Below are positions 17,636 through 27,295 of a DNA stretch of 64,000 nt, piece after piece. The notes under the pieces are model-generated. The model was not told the origin of the DNA and ran no database searches. It worked only from the letters and a program-made list of their open reading frames with translations. The position numbers and the translations under genes are program-made. Numbering within the stretch: position 1 is the first letter of the stretch; each line of letters opens with the position of its first letter. Source of the stretch: Metarhizobium sp017305935 (GTDB lineage: Bacteria; Pseudomonadota; Alphaproteobacteria; Rhizobiales; Rhizobiaceae); NCBI RefSeq assembly GCF_029601685.1, contig NZ_JARRIR010000009.1:124001-188000 (forward strand), in the 5' to 3' direction.

Positions 17636-17760
17636 GGCAACACCATCCGCGAAATCTTAAATCGAACCGAACGGTTCAGTTCGATTTGACATAGAGGCTT
17701 TTTAAGTGCATATCAAGATCAAATCGAACCGCGCGGTTCAATTAAGTTAACAATTCAGGC
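17636..17760. promoter_or_regulatory. Divergent emrAB/tetR promoter region with two TetR-type operators
   Basis: Two palindromes of the same design, GAACCG-N2-CGGTTC, sit at 17664-17677 (spacer AA) and 17726-17739 (spacer CG), both preceded by TC and centred 62 bases apart. Between them a plus-strand promoter TTGACA (17686-17691) -N17- CATATC can be proposed, and on the minus strand TTGATA-N17-TATGTC. Binding of the divergently encoded TetR protein to both would shut both directions. The palindromes are seen; the regulator assignment is inference from position. Confidence 0.75.
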
Positions 17761-18444
17761 ATGGCGATGACCGACACCCGAAAGCAGGCGACCGAGGCGG
17801 CCGCACCGACGCCACCGATCACCGGCCGTCACGCGGCCGGCGAGGATCCGGCCAAGCGCGAACAGATCCTCGACGGGGCCAAACGCATCTTCATGGGAAA
17901 GGGTTTCGATGCGGCGAGCATGAATGACGTCGCCCGCGAGGCCGGCGTCTCCAAGGGCACGATCTACGTTTATTTCCAGAACAAGGAAGACCTGTTCGCC
18001 GACCTGATCGAGCGCGAGCGCACCCGCTTCGCGCTGTCGACGCGCGATGCGCTGGAAAAACCCGCCGGCGTCGAGGACGCGCTCTTTCATTTCGGCATGA
18101 CCTTCTGTCAACACATGATGAACGACGACGTCATCTGTTCGATGCGCAGCGTCATCGGCGTCATCGACCGGATGCCGGGGCTGGCGCGGCGCTTCTTTTC
18201 CTCCGAATCCGTCAACGTGCGCAGCGTTCTTCGCGACTATCTCGAAATGCAGCGCATGCAGGGAAAGCTCGCGATCGACGACACCGATCTCGCCGCCCGC
18301 CAGCTCATCGACATGTGCAGCGGCAGCTATTTCAAACTCCGCCTGTTTGGCGAAATGAAGAAGCCACCGCCGCGCGAGGAGCTCGACCGCGTGATCGGCA
18401 GCGCGGTGCGCGTCTTCATGGCCGCCTACCGCCGCGCCGCCTGA
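17761..18444 (+). CDS. TetR-family repressor of the emrAB-like pump
   Basis: A 227-residue regulator with an extended N-terminus (about 30 residues), then the TetR helix-turn-helix, REQILDGAKRIFMGKGFDAASMNDVAREAGVSKGTIYVYFQNKEDLF in pattern. The C-terminal ligand domain resembles the AefR-like group (FFSSESVNVRSVLRDYLE). It is divergent from the efflux operon, the usual layout for a local repressor released by a pump substrate. ATG 17761 and 17767 are both possible starts; no clear ribosome site separates them. Confidence 0.9.
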   Translation: MAMTDTRKQATEAAAPTPPITGRHAAGEDPAKREQILDGAKRIFMGKGFDAASMNDVAREAGVSKGTIYVYFQNKEDLFADLIERERTRFALSTRDALEKPAGVEDALFHFGMTFCQHMMNDDVICSMRSVIGVIDRMPGLARRFFSSESVNVRSVLRDYLEMQRMQGKLAIDDTDLAARQLIDMCSGSYFKLRLFGEMKKPPPREELDRVIGSAVRVFMAAYRRAA

Positions 18445-18590
18445 CGGGCCTTTCCTCAAGCGCAAGCCCGCCTGTTTACCGATAATCGCCCGCCCGGCGA
18501 CGAGCGGCGGACTTGCGTCGCCCCGCTTTCGGCCTAGATGCAGGCGTGCTATGCCCTATCGGCAGGCTTCCCCACACAAAAGAGGATCGA

Positions 18591-19334
18591 ATGCAGGAAA
18601 TCGTCACGCTGGCGCAGGACCCCGCCGCCTGGATCGCGCTGGTTACGCTCGTTGTCATGGAGGTCGTCCTTGGCATCGACAACCTGATTTTCATCTCGAT
18701 CCTCACCAACAAGCTGCCGGCGGAAAACCGTGAAAAGGCGCGGCGCATCGGCATCGGCCTGGCGCTGATCATGCGCCTCGCCCTGCTCGGCACCATCGCC
18801 TGGATCGTGCAGCTCACCCAGCCGGTCTTCGAACTCTTCGGCCACGGCTTCTCCTGGAAGGATCTGATCCTCATCGCCGGCGGCCTGTTCCTGGTCTGGA
18901 AAGCGACCAAGGAAATCCACCACAATGTCGATCCGGTCGACCACAAGGAAGACATGGTGGGGGGCGCGGCGATCAACAGCTTCGCCTCCGCCATCGGCCA
19001 GATCCTGCTGCTCGACCTCGTCTTCTCCGTCGACAGCATCATCACCGCCGTCGGCATGACGCCGCATCTGCCGGTCATGGTCGTCGCCGTCGTCATCGCC
19101 GTCGCCGTCATGCTGCTGGCCGCGACGCCGCTCGCCAATTTCATCGAGCGCAACCCGACCATCGTCATGCTGGCGCTCGCCTTCCTGCTGATGATCGGCA
19201 CGACGCTGATTGCCGAGGGCATGGGTTTCCATGTGCCGAAAGGCTATGTCTACGCCGCCATGGCCTTCTCCGGCCTTGTCGAGGTTCTGAACATGGTGGC
19301 GCGCAACCGCCGCCAACGGTCCGGAAAGCACTGA
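18591..19334 (+). CDS. TerC-family integral membrane protein
   Basis: A 247-residue protein with seven or so helices. VVMEVVLGIDNLIFISIL and LLLDLVFSVDSIITAVGM are the two family motifs with membrane-embedded acidic residues; such proteins (Alx, YgdQ and relatives) have been linked to manganese export or metal loading of secreted proteins. The start at 18591 has AAGAGGA upstream; an earlier in-frame ATG at 18513 has no support. I looked for a yybP-ykoY manganese riboswitch in the 146 bases upstream and did not see one. Confidence 0.85.
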   Translation: MQEIVTLAQDPAAWIALVTLVVMEVVLGIDNLIFISILTNKLPAENREKARRIGIGLALIMRLALLGTIAWIVQLTQPVFELFGHGFSWKDLILIAGGLFLVWKATKEIHHNVDPVDHKEDMVGGAAINSFASAIGQILLLDLVFSVDSIITAVGMTPHLPVMVVAVVIAVAVMLLAATPLANFIERNPTIVMLALAFLLMIGTTLIAEGMGFHVPKGYVYAAMAFSGLVEVLNMVARNRRQRSGKH

Positions 19335-19348
19335 CGCTCCCCATGCAG

Positions 19349-19380
19349 AAGGCCCGCATCGTCGATGCGGGCCTTTTCCG
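19349..19380 (+). terminator. Rho-independent terminator after the TerC gene
   Basis: Stem AAGGCCCGCATC / GATGCGGGCCTT with a two-base loop (19349-19374), followed by TTCCG. It lies 15 bases after the stop codon. Confidence 0.8.
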
Positions 19381-19672
19381 TAAAGGGCGGGAGCGAGGCG
19401 AAGGGTCGGATGGGTTCGAAGCTCGCCTGCCGTTTCGTTGGCCGCGGAAAGAAACCGGAAAAATTTCCGCGTTCTTCCTCTCCATCGCGTCCGGTTGGCA
19501 CAACCCGTCGCCTCTGGTAATCGAACCGGCCGGCGGGAAAAATGTTCCCCGGAAAATTTCGGCCTGCGTCCGCCTCCGGAACCGCCGGCCCGCCGCAAGC
19601 GTTGAAATTGCGCCGTCCGGATGCCTTCATGCAACGTCGGGTCGCGAATCGGCAAGGGGGAACGGGCGCTGC
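19381..19672. other. Intergenic stretch with no recognised gene
   Basis: Together with the terminator this leaves about 340 bases between genes. I see GGAAA-N2-TTTCC at 19457-19468 and a related GGAAAATTTCGG near 19550, but no convincing promoter, riboswitch or conserved reading frame. The open frame running through it upstream of ATG 19673 looks like chance read-through. Confidence 0.4.
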
Positions 19673-21445
19673 ATGACCACTGATCAAATTCTCGCCTTCG
19701 CCATGATCGCCGCCATGATGGCCGCCTTCATCGTCGATCGCTTCCGCTACGATCTCGTCGCCTGCTGCGCGCTGGTGATGTCCGTGGCGATCGGCGTCGT
19801 GCCGGCCAAGGAAGCCTTTTCCGGCTTCAGCAACGATATCGTCATCATCGTCGGCAGCGCGCTGGTGGTCAGCGCCGGCGTCGCTCGCTCCGGCATCGTC
19901 GACGTGGCGATCAAGCGCTTCTTTCCCGATCTGCGCGGCGTCGGCACCCAGCTCGCTTTGTTGCTGGTCGTCGTTGCCGTGCTCTCGGCCTTCATCAAGA
20001 ATATCGGCGCGCTGGCGATCATGATGCCGGTCGCCATGCAGTTCGCCCGCAAGACCGGCGTGCCGGTATCGCGCTACCTGATGCCGATGGCTTTCGCCGC
20101 CCTGCTCGGCGGGCTGATGACTCAGATCGGCACCTCGCCCAACATCGTCGTCTCGCAGATCCGCGAGGAAATGACCGGGCAGAGCTTCACCATGTTCGAT
20201 TTCACCCCCGTCGGCGGGTTGCTGGCGGTGATCGGCTGTCTGTTCCTGATCTTTTTCCACCGCATCCTGCCCGATCGCGTGCGCCAGACATCCGCGCCGC
20301 AGGAGGCCATGGACATTGCCTCCTACGCCTGCGAGGCAACCGTGCCGGCCGACTCGCCGCTGCCCGGCAAGCCCCTGAGCGACCTGGTGAAACCCGGTGA
20401 CGGTGAGGTGGTGGCGACCACGGTGCTGCGCGGCCACAAGCGCATGGCGCCGTTTCCCGACCTGACGCTCAAAACCGGCGACACCGTGCTGATTACCGGC
20501 AATCCTGCCGCGCTCGATCGCGTGGTCTCTCAGGGCAAGCTGAAACTGCCGGGTGCCCAGCTTGCCGAGGACGGCAAGTCGACGAGCGGCATCATGTCGA
20601 TCGAAGCGGTGGTCTCGCGCGATTCGCGGCTGGCCGGCCTCTCCGCCCGCGACCTGGCGCTATCCTACAACCACGCCGTCAACCTGATCGCGCTCAGCCG
20701 CCACGGCCAGCGCATCGGCGAGCGGCTGGGCGAACTGCCGCTGGAAACCGGCGACGTCATCGTGCTGCAGGGCCGCGCCCCGGCCTTGGCCGCCATGGTT
20801 CAGGATTTCGGCCTGCTGCCGCTGGCCGAACGCGAGGTGCTGCTCGGCACCCATCGTCGCGCCGCCATCCCGCTCGCCATCCTCGCCGCCGCCATGGCCG
20901 CCACCGCCTTCGGCCTTGCGCCGGTCTCGGTCTCTTTCTTTACGGCGGCGCTCGCCATGGTGTTGTTCGGAGCCGTGCCCGCCGGCGACGTCTACAAATC
21001 CGTCGACGGGCCGATCCTCGTCATGCTCGCCGCCCTCATACCGGTCAGCGACAGTCTGCGCACCACCGGCGCCAGCGATATCGTCGCCGGCTGGCTCGGC
21101 ACGGTCGCGACCGGGATGTCGCCCTATGGCGCGCTGGCGCTGATCCTGATCACCGCCATGGCGGTCACTCCTTTTCTCAACAATGCCGCAACCGTGCTGG
21201 TCATGGGGCCGATCGCCGCCAGTTTCGCCACCACGCTCGACTTCCGGCCGGAGGCTTTCCTGATGGCGGTGGCGATCGGCGCGGGCTGCGATTTCCTCAC
21301 TCCCATCGGCCACCAGTGCAACACGCTGGTGATGGGGCCGGGCGGCTATCGCTTTTCCGACTATCCGCGCCTCGGCCTGCCGCTCTCCTTTCTGGTCATT
21401 CTCGTCTCGGTGCCGGCGCTGATGATGGTCTGGCCGGTCTCTTGA
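19673..21445 (+). CDS. SLC13-family permease with two TrkA_C (RCK_C) domains
   Basis: A 590-residue permease. N-terminal helices include the SLC13/CitMHS motifs SAFIKNIGALAIMMPVA and GGLMTQIGTSPNIVVSQ. Two soluble TrkA_C-like modules occupy the middle (about 205-285 and 300-385), with PLSDL...GVVATTVLRG-type and VVSRDSRLAGLSARDLAL segments. The C-terminal helices repeat the transport motif as TPFLNNAATVLVMGP. Proteins of this layout are putative sodium/anion (sulfate, dicarboxylate) or potassium-linked transporters; the substrate is not known. The ATG at 19673 begins the first predicted helix region, and AAGGGGG lies about 13 bases upstream. Confidence 0.82.
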   Translation: MTTDQILAFAMIAAMMAAFIVDRFRYDLVACCALVMSVAIGVVPAKEAFSGFSNDIVIIVGSALVVSAGVARSGIVDVAIKRFFPDLRGVGTQLALLLVVVAVLSAFIKNIGALAIMMPVAMQFARKTGVPVSRYLMPMAFAALLGGLMTQIGTSPNIVVSQIREEMTGQSFTMFDFTPVGGLLAVIGCLFLIFFHRILPDRVRQTSAPQEAMDIASYACEATVPADSPLPGKPLSDLVKPGDGEVVATTVLRGHKRMAPFPDLTLKTGDTVLITGNPAALDRVVSQGKLKLPGAQLAEDGKSTSGIMSIEAVVSRDSRLAGLSARDLALSYNHAVNLIALSRHGQRIGERLGELPLETGDVIVLQGRAPALAAMVQDFGLLPLAEREVLLGTHRRAAIPLAILAAAMAATAFGLAPVSVSFFTAALAMVLFGAVPAGDVYKSVDGPILVMLAALIPVSDSLRTTGASDIVAGWLGTVATGMSPYGALALILITAMAVTPFLNNAATVLVMGPIAASFATTLDFRPEAFLMAVAIGAGCDFLTPIGHQCNTLVMGPGGYRFSDYPRLGLPLSFLVILVSVPALMMVWPVS

Positions 21446-21634
21446 GGCATGGCCGTTGCGGTTTTCCTTGACGTTGACGGGGGATTGTGGCCTTAAGGCC
21501 AGCGAACGGATGACACCCGGAGACCCGCCCGTATCGAGCGGACTTCCGCGCCATCCCCGGCCCCGCATCCCTCCGGCAGCGCATCCACGCCGCCGCGCGG
21601 GGTGCATTGCGCATTGTCAGCACAGGCAGAGATT

Positions 21635-23089
21635 ATGACCACTTCCGGCGTCCGCGTACGCATTGCCCCCTCCCCGACCGGCGAGCCGCATGTCGGCACC
21701 GCCTATATCGCGCTGTTCAACTATCTTTTTGCCAAGAAGCACGGCGGCACCTTCATCCTGCGCATCGAGGATACCGATGCCACCCGCTCGACGCCCGAAT
21801 TCGAACAGAAGGTGCTCGACGCGCTGAAATGGTGTGGGCTGGACTGGGCCGAAGGCCCGGATATCGGCGGCCCCTACGGCCCCTATCGCCAGAGCGACCG
21901 CAAGAACATCTACAAGCCTTACGTCGACAAGATCGTCGAAAACGGCCACGGCTTCCATTGCTTCTGCACGCCCGAGCGCCTGGAGGAGATGCGCGCCGCC
22001 CAGCGCGCCGCCGGCAAGGCCCCGAAATATGACGGCCGCTGTCTGAACCTCACCGCCGAGGAAGTCACGACTCGAATCGCCTCCGGCGAGCCCAACGTCG
22101 TGCGCATGAAAATCCCGACCGAGGGTTCCTGCAAGTTCGTCGACGGCGTCTATGGCGAAGTCGAGATTCCGTGGGAAGCCGTCGACATGCAGGTACTGCT
22201 GAAGGCAGACGGCATGCCGACCTATCACATGGCCAATGTCGTCGACGACCATCTGATGAAGATCACCCATGTGGCGCGCGGCGAGGAATGGCTGGCCTCG
22301 GTGCCGAAGCACATCCTGATCTACCAGTATCTCGGCCTCGAACCGCCGGTCTTCATGCACCTGTCGCTGATGCGCAATGCCGACAAGTCGAAGCTGTCGA
22401 AGCGCAAGAACCCGACCTCGATCTCCTATTACACCGCGCTCGGCTACCTGCCGGAAGCGCTGATGAACTTCCTCGGCCTGTTCTTCATCCAGATCGCCGA
22501 AGGCGAGGAACTGCTGACCATGCAGGAACTGGCCGAAAAATTCGACCCGGAAAACCTCTCCAAGGCCGGCGCCATCTTCGACATCCAGAAGCTCGACTGG
22601 CTGAACGGCCGCTGGATCCGCGAAAAACTCTCCGAAGAGGAATTCGCCGCCCGCGTGCTCGCCTGGGCGATGGAAAACGACCGCCTGAAGGACGGGTTGA
22701 AGCTGTCGCAGTCGCGCATTTCCAAGCTCGGCGAATTGCCCGACCTCGCCTCCTTCCTGTTGAAGTCGGACCTCCACCTGGAGCCTGCCGCCTTCGCCAA
22801 GGTGAAGCTGAGCCCGGAGGAGATCCTGGAGATTCTCCAGACGGTGCAGCCCGATCTCGAAAAGATCTTCGAGTGGAACACCGCCTCCATCGAAGCGGAA
22901 CTGCGCGCCATCGCCGACCGCATGGGCAAGAAGCTGAAGAACGTCGTCGCGCCGCTGTTCGTCGCCGTCTCCGGCTCGTCGCGCTCGCTGCCGCTGTTCG
23001 ATTCCATGGCGATCCTCGGCCGCTCGGTCGTGCGCCAGCGCCTCAAGCTCGCCACGCAGGTGGTGGCTTCGATGGTCGGAAGCAAATAA
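21635..23089 (+). CDS. gltX: Glutamyl-tRNA synthetase
   Basis: A 484-residue class I aminoacyl-tRNA synthetase that charges tRNA-Glu. The HIGH-type motif is PSPTGEPHVG near residue 12-21 and the KMSKS-type motif is KLSKRKN. The discriminating RGEEW and HLMKITHVARG segments of the catalytic domain are present, and a C-terminal helical anticodon-binding domain completes it. Start at 21635, beginning MTTSGVRVRIAPSPTG. Many alpha-proteobacteria carry two GltX paralogues with different tRNA preference; which one this is cannot be told by eye. lysS follows after a repeat element. Confidence 0.95.
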   Translation: MTTSGVRVRIAPSPTGEPHVGTAYIALFNYLFAKKHGGTFILRIEDTDATRSTPEFEQKVLDALKWCGLDWAEGPDIGGPYGPYRQSDRKNIYKPYVDKIVENGHGFHCFCTPERLEEMRAAQRAAGKAPKYDGRCLNLTAEEVTTRIASGEPNVVRMKIPTEGSCKFVDGVYGEVEIPWEAVDMQVLLKADGMPTYHMANVVDDHLMKITHVARGEEWLASVPKHILIYQYLGLEPPVFMHLSLMRNADKSKLSKRKNPTSISYYTALGYLPEALMNFLGLFFIQIAEGEELLTMQELAEKFDPENLSKAGAIFDIQKLDWLNGRWIREKLSEEEFAARVLAWAMENDRLKDGLKLSQSRISKLGELPDLASFLLKSDLHLEPAAFAKVKLSPEEILEILQTVQPDLEKIFEWNTASIEAELRAIADRMGKKLKNVVAPLFVAVSGSSRSLPLFDSMAILGRSVVRQRLKLATQVVASMVGSK

Positions 23090-23104
23090 GCATTCGAGGG
23101 GGCA

Positions 23105-23216
23105 CCCCCTCATCCGGCCTGCCGGCCACCTTCTCCCCAAGGGGAGAAGGGAGTTGAGGCACCGACCCCAGGCTCCAGTCCCCTCTCCCCTCGGGGAGAG
23201 GGCTAGGGTGAGGGGC
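23105..23216. repeat. RIME-like mosaic palindromic repeat, copy A
   Basis: Left module: CCCCTCATCCGGCCTGCCGG then CCACCTTCTCCCC-N2-GGGGAGAAGG. Right module: TCCCCTCTCCCC-N2-GGGGAGAGG then GCTAGGGTGAGGGG. The ends CCCCTCA and TGAGGGG are inverted. The same modules recur at 34176-34315 and, rearranged, at 43793-43975. This resembles the rhizobial intergenic mosaic elements (RIME); the name is given by resemblance only. Confidence 0.75.
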
Positions 23217-23270
23217 GACACAAGAAAATTCAGACAATAACGCGGCCGATACCGTGACAGGAAAAGACCG

Positions 23271-24767
<1,497 letters not shown>

Positions 24768-24836
24768 TCGGACGTAAGCATCCGACGCCGGCGATGCGAG
24801 ATTGCCGGCGCTGAGCGCGATAACCTCCCTTTCGTC

Positions 24837-24928
24837 ATGCCCGCGCGTCTGCCGAGCAAGCGGGCATGCGAAATTTCGTATTTTGCAAGGAAGATGCAGG
24901 CGAAACCCATATCCCGGACACATCCGGG
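24837..24928. other. Two hairpins in the lysS downstream region
   Basis: CATGCCCGC (24837-24845) pairs with GCGGGCATG (24861-24869) across a 15-base loop, and CCCGGA/TCCGGG (about 24913-24928) forms a short second hairpin. They lie in a 230-base gap between convergent genes. They may be repeat remnants, or part of a small RNA; no promoter was evident. Confidence 0.35.
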
Positions 24929-24961
24929 CATGGTGTCGTGGTCTGCAACGGATACGAAAAG

Positions 24962-24987
24962 AGCCGGCATCCCCTTGCCGGCTTTTT
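24962..24987. terminator. Bidirectional terminator between lysS and the convergent gene
   Basis: Stem AGCCGGCA / TGCCGGCT with loop TCCCCT, followed by TTTTT on the plus strand and preceded by GAAAAG, which reads CTTTTC on the minus strand. It can end transcription of both convergent genes. Confidence 0.8.
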
Positions 24988-24997
24988 CCATGCGCGG

Positions 24998-26167
24998 TCA
25001 CTCGCTGCCGGAGACGGACGGCTCGTCGTAAAAATCCTCTGCCGGCTCGGCCTTGGCCTGTTCCGGCTCGGCGGCCGGCTTGGCCTTGCCGTGCTTGGGC
25101 TTGGCGGCCTGATTCCCGGATTTTTCGGAAACTTCGTGCTTGGCGGGTTCGGCTTTTTCCGTGACCGGCGGCTTGGCTTCCGGCTGGTTTTCGCTGACGG
25201 CGGGTGCGGCATGTTCGGCGGCCGGGGCTGCGGCTTTGCCGCCGGCACGGACCGGACCGGGCGCGGAGGTCTGTTCGCCCGAGACGGCCGGGACATCGGC
25301 CACGTCTGGCTCGTCCATCGGTCCGGGCTCGACGGCCGGCGCGGCCGCCTCATGCGTGACCGGGGCGGCCTCAGGCGCGACCGCCTCTTGACTGACGGCG
25401 GGTTCGGCAGGGGCCGCGGCCTCTTGCGTTGCGGGAACCTCTGCCGGCGCTTCCGCAACCGGGGTTTCGGCAGACGGGGCTTCGCCTTCGGGCGCGGTCG
25501 GCTCGGCCTCACCCGCCTCGGCGGCCTTTTCTTCGCCGCCGCCCTGCTCGCCGCCCTTCTTTTTCTCGTTCGCAGCCCCGGCCTCCGGCGCTGCGGGATC
25601 GACGCAATCGGCATGATCGGTCAGCATCGCGACCAGACTGTCGATATGTTCGGGCGGAAGCTGGATCTTCTCGCCATAGAACTGGCCGGTCTCATTGGCC
25701 TGGCCGTCTATATATTTCGCAGTATAGACCGGCGTGCCCGCGAGGTCGGGAATATTTTCCGGATGCGGCACGTAGACGACGTCGGCGCCGATGGCGCGAC
25801 CGCGCATGTCGGCGCGCTGCTCCGGTCCGCGCTCGTCGAGCACCACGACCTGCACGAGGTCGGGCTTGTCGGTGGTGTAGACCGCCTCCGCCACGCGCAG
25901 CGCGGTCGCGACCCTCACCAGCCCGTCAGCCGGCGCGGTCTTGATGAATTTCCGGACCCAGTAGCGGTCTTTCTTCTTGATTTTGAAGGTCTTGACCGTG
26001 GTGCAGGAGAGCGAGGCGACGGTCTTTCCCTCGTCGCCGCCACCGAGAAAATGATCTTTCGTCATGTAAAGCGCGAACGCGCCCGTAGCCCCACCGAGCA
26101 GCAGGGCGCCGCCGATGATGAAAACGGTCTTCCGGGGCAACCGGAGTTTACGCAATTTGGCCGTCAA
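24998..26167 (-). CDS. Membrane-anchored protein with long Ala/Pro/Glu-rich tail
   Basis: A 389-residue protein of unknown function. The basic N-terminus MTAKLRKLRLPRKT is followed by one transmembrane helix (about 15-35). A globular region (about 45-190) contains LSCTTVKTFKIKKKDRYWVRK, VRVATALRVAEAVY and a VVVLDERGPEQR segment, which by eye could be a small alpha/beta domain; two cysteines (in SCTT and DCVD) could form a disulfide. Residues from about 195 to the end are low complexity, dominated by Ala, Pro, Glu and Val, with short quasi-repeats such as PAEPAVSQEAVAPEAAP. Periplasmic location is inferred. No ordinary family name is recognised. Confidence 0.8.
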   Translation of the reverse strand: MTAKLRKLRLPRKTVFIIGGALLLGGATGAFALYMTKDHFLGGGDEGKTVASLSCTTVKTFKIKKKDRYWVRKFIKTAPADGLVRVATALRVAEAVYTTDKPDLVQVVVLDERGPEQRADMRGRAIGADVVYVPHPENIPDLAGTPVYTAKYIDGQANETGQFYGEKIQLPPEHIDSLVAMLTDHADCVDPAAPEAGAANEKKKGGEQGGGEEKAAEAGEAEPTAPEGEAPSAETPVAEAPAEVPATQEAAAPAEPAVSQEAVAPEAAPVTHEAAAPAVEPGPMDEPDVADVPAVSGEQTSAPGPVRAGGKAAAPAAEHAAPAVSENQPEAKPPVTEKAEPAKHEVSEKSGNQAAKPKHGKAKPAAEPEQAKAEPAEDFYDEPSVSGSE

Positions 26168-26308
26168 GCGACAGCTCCGTCATGACTTGCAGGGACTAGA
26201 ATACCGGCACAGACGTTAGAGGAACGACGTTTCGGAATACTTAAAACGCCGGTTAAACTTCGAACCTTTGCGCGTCTCTCTCCTTGAACGGCAGGGCTTT
26301 CCCAGATT

Positions 26309-26325
26309 TTGCGAATGATTTGCAA
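26309..26325. promoter_or_regulatory. Mur/Fur-type box 1 upstream of sitA
   Basis: On the minus strand TTGCAAAT-C-ATTCGCAA, a 17-base palindrome with one mismatch. It resembles manganese-responsive sequences bound by the Fur-family regulator Mur upstream of rhizobial sit operons. It lies just upstream of the proposed -35 element at 26332. Confidence 0.7.
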
Positions 26326-26331
26326 TAGCGT

Positions 26332-26359
26332 TTGACAGCCTTCAATTCGTCCTTATATT
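26332..26359 (+). promoter_or_regulatory. sitABCD promoter
   Basis: TTGACA (26332-26337), 16-base spacer, TATATT (26354-26359). It is a near-consensus sigma-70-type promoter placed between the two palindromic boxes; transcription would begin near 26366, inside box 2. Confidence 0.7.
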
Positions 26360-26363
26360 CAGA

Positions 26364-26380
26364 ATGCAACTCATTTGCAT
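26364..26380. promoter_or_regulatory. Mur/Fur-type box 2 over the sitA transcription start
   Basis: Read on the minus strand, ATGCAAAT-G-AGTTGCAT, a 17-base palindrome with one mismatch and the same TGCAAAT half-site as box 1. Its centre is 55 bases from that of box 1, so a repressor on both would bracket the promoter. A GAGGA ribosome site follows at about 26388. Confidence 0.72.
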
Positions 26381-26404
26381 CTGCAACGAGGATGATCGCC
26401 CCGC

Positions 26405-27295
26405 ATGTGCCGTATACTGTCTCTCGCAACCGCCCTTTTCGCCCTTGCAGCGCTCGCTGTGCCACAGGCGGCGCTCGCCAAGCCGAAAGTGGTGACGACC
26501 TTCACCATCATCGCCGACATGGCCCGCAACGTCGCCGGCGATGCCGCCGACGTCGACAGCATTACCAAGCCGGGCGCGGAAATTCACAATTACCAGCCGA
26601 CGCCGCGCGACATCCTGAAAGCCCGAAAGGCCGATCTGGTGCTGTGGAACGGGCTGAATCTCGAACGCTGGTTCGAAAAATTCCTCACCAATCTCGCCGG
26701 CGTGCCAAGCGTCACCGTCAGCGAGGGCGTCACGCCCCTGTCCATCGGCGGCGGCCCTTACGAAGGCAAGCCCAATCCCCATGCCTGGATGTCGCCCGAC
26801 AATGCGCTGATCTATGTGGAAAACATCCGCAAGGGCCTGACGCAGGTCGACCCGGCCAATGCCGAGGTTTACGCCGCCAACGCCAAGGCCTACTCGGAAA
26901 AAATCAAGGCCGAGATCGCGCCGATGCGCGCCGAATTGGCAAAATTGCCGGAAAACGAGCGCTGGCTGGCGACCAGCGAAGGCGCCTTTTCCTATCTGGC
27001 GCGCGATTTCGGCCTGAAGGAACTTTTCCTCTGGCCCGTAAACGCAGACCAGCAGGGGACGCCTCAGCAGGTGCGCCACGTCATCGACGAGGTTCGCGCC
27101 AACCATATCAAGGCCGTCTTCAGCGAAAGCACCATTTCCGACAAGCCGGCCCGACAGGTGGCGCAGGAAACGGGCGCGTCCTATGGCGGCGTCCTCTATG
27201 TCGATTCGCTCAGCGACGCCGACGGGCCGGTGCCGACCTATCTCGACCTGCTGCGGGTGACTGTCGAGACCATCGTGAAGGGTCTCACACAATGA
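26405..27295 (+). CDS. sitA: Manganese ABC transporter, substrate-binding protein
   Basis: A 296-residue periplasmic metal-binding protein of the cluster A-I (ZnuA/MntC/SitA) family. A signal peptide is seen (MCRILSLATALFALAALAVPQAALA, cleavage before KPKVV). Expected metal ligands are present: His in EIHNYQPTPRD, His in NPHAWMSP, Glu in VFSESTISD and Asp in YVDSLSDADG; this set is typical of manganese/iron rather than zinc proteins, which usually have a His-rich loop that is missing here. First gene of sitABCD, behind a promoter with two Mur-type boxes. Confidence 0.93.
   Translation: MCRILSLATALFALAALAVPQAALAKPKVVTTFTIIADMARNVAGDAADVDSITKPGAEIHNYQPTPRDILKARKADLVLWNGLNLERWFEKFLTNLAGVPSVTVSEGVTPLSIGGGPYEGKPNPHAWMSPDNALIYVENIRKGLTQVDPANAEVYAANAKAYSEKIKAEIAPMRAELAKLPENERWLATSEGAFSYLARDFGLKELFLWPVNADQQGTPQQVRHVIDEVRANHIKAVFSESTISDKPARQVAQETGASYGGVLYVDSLSDADGPVPTYLDLLRVTVETIVKGLTQ

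Noticed and set aside
18445..18590. Manganese riboswitch ahead of the TerC gene
   Set aside because: Such elements precede alx and other TerC genes in other bacteria, but no matching paired pattern was visible in the 146 bases.
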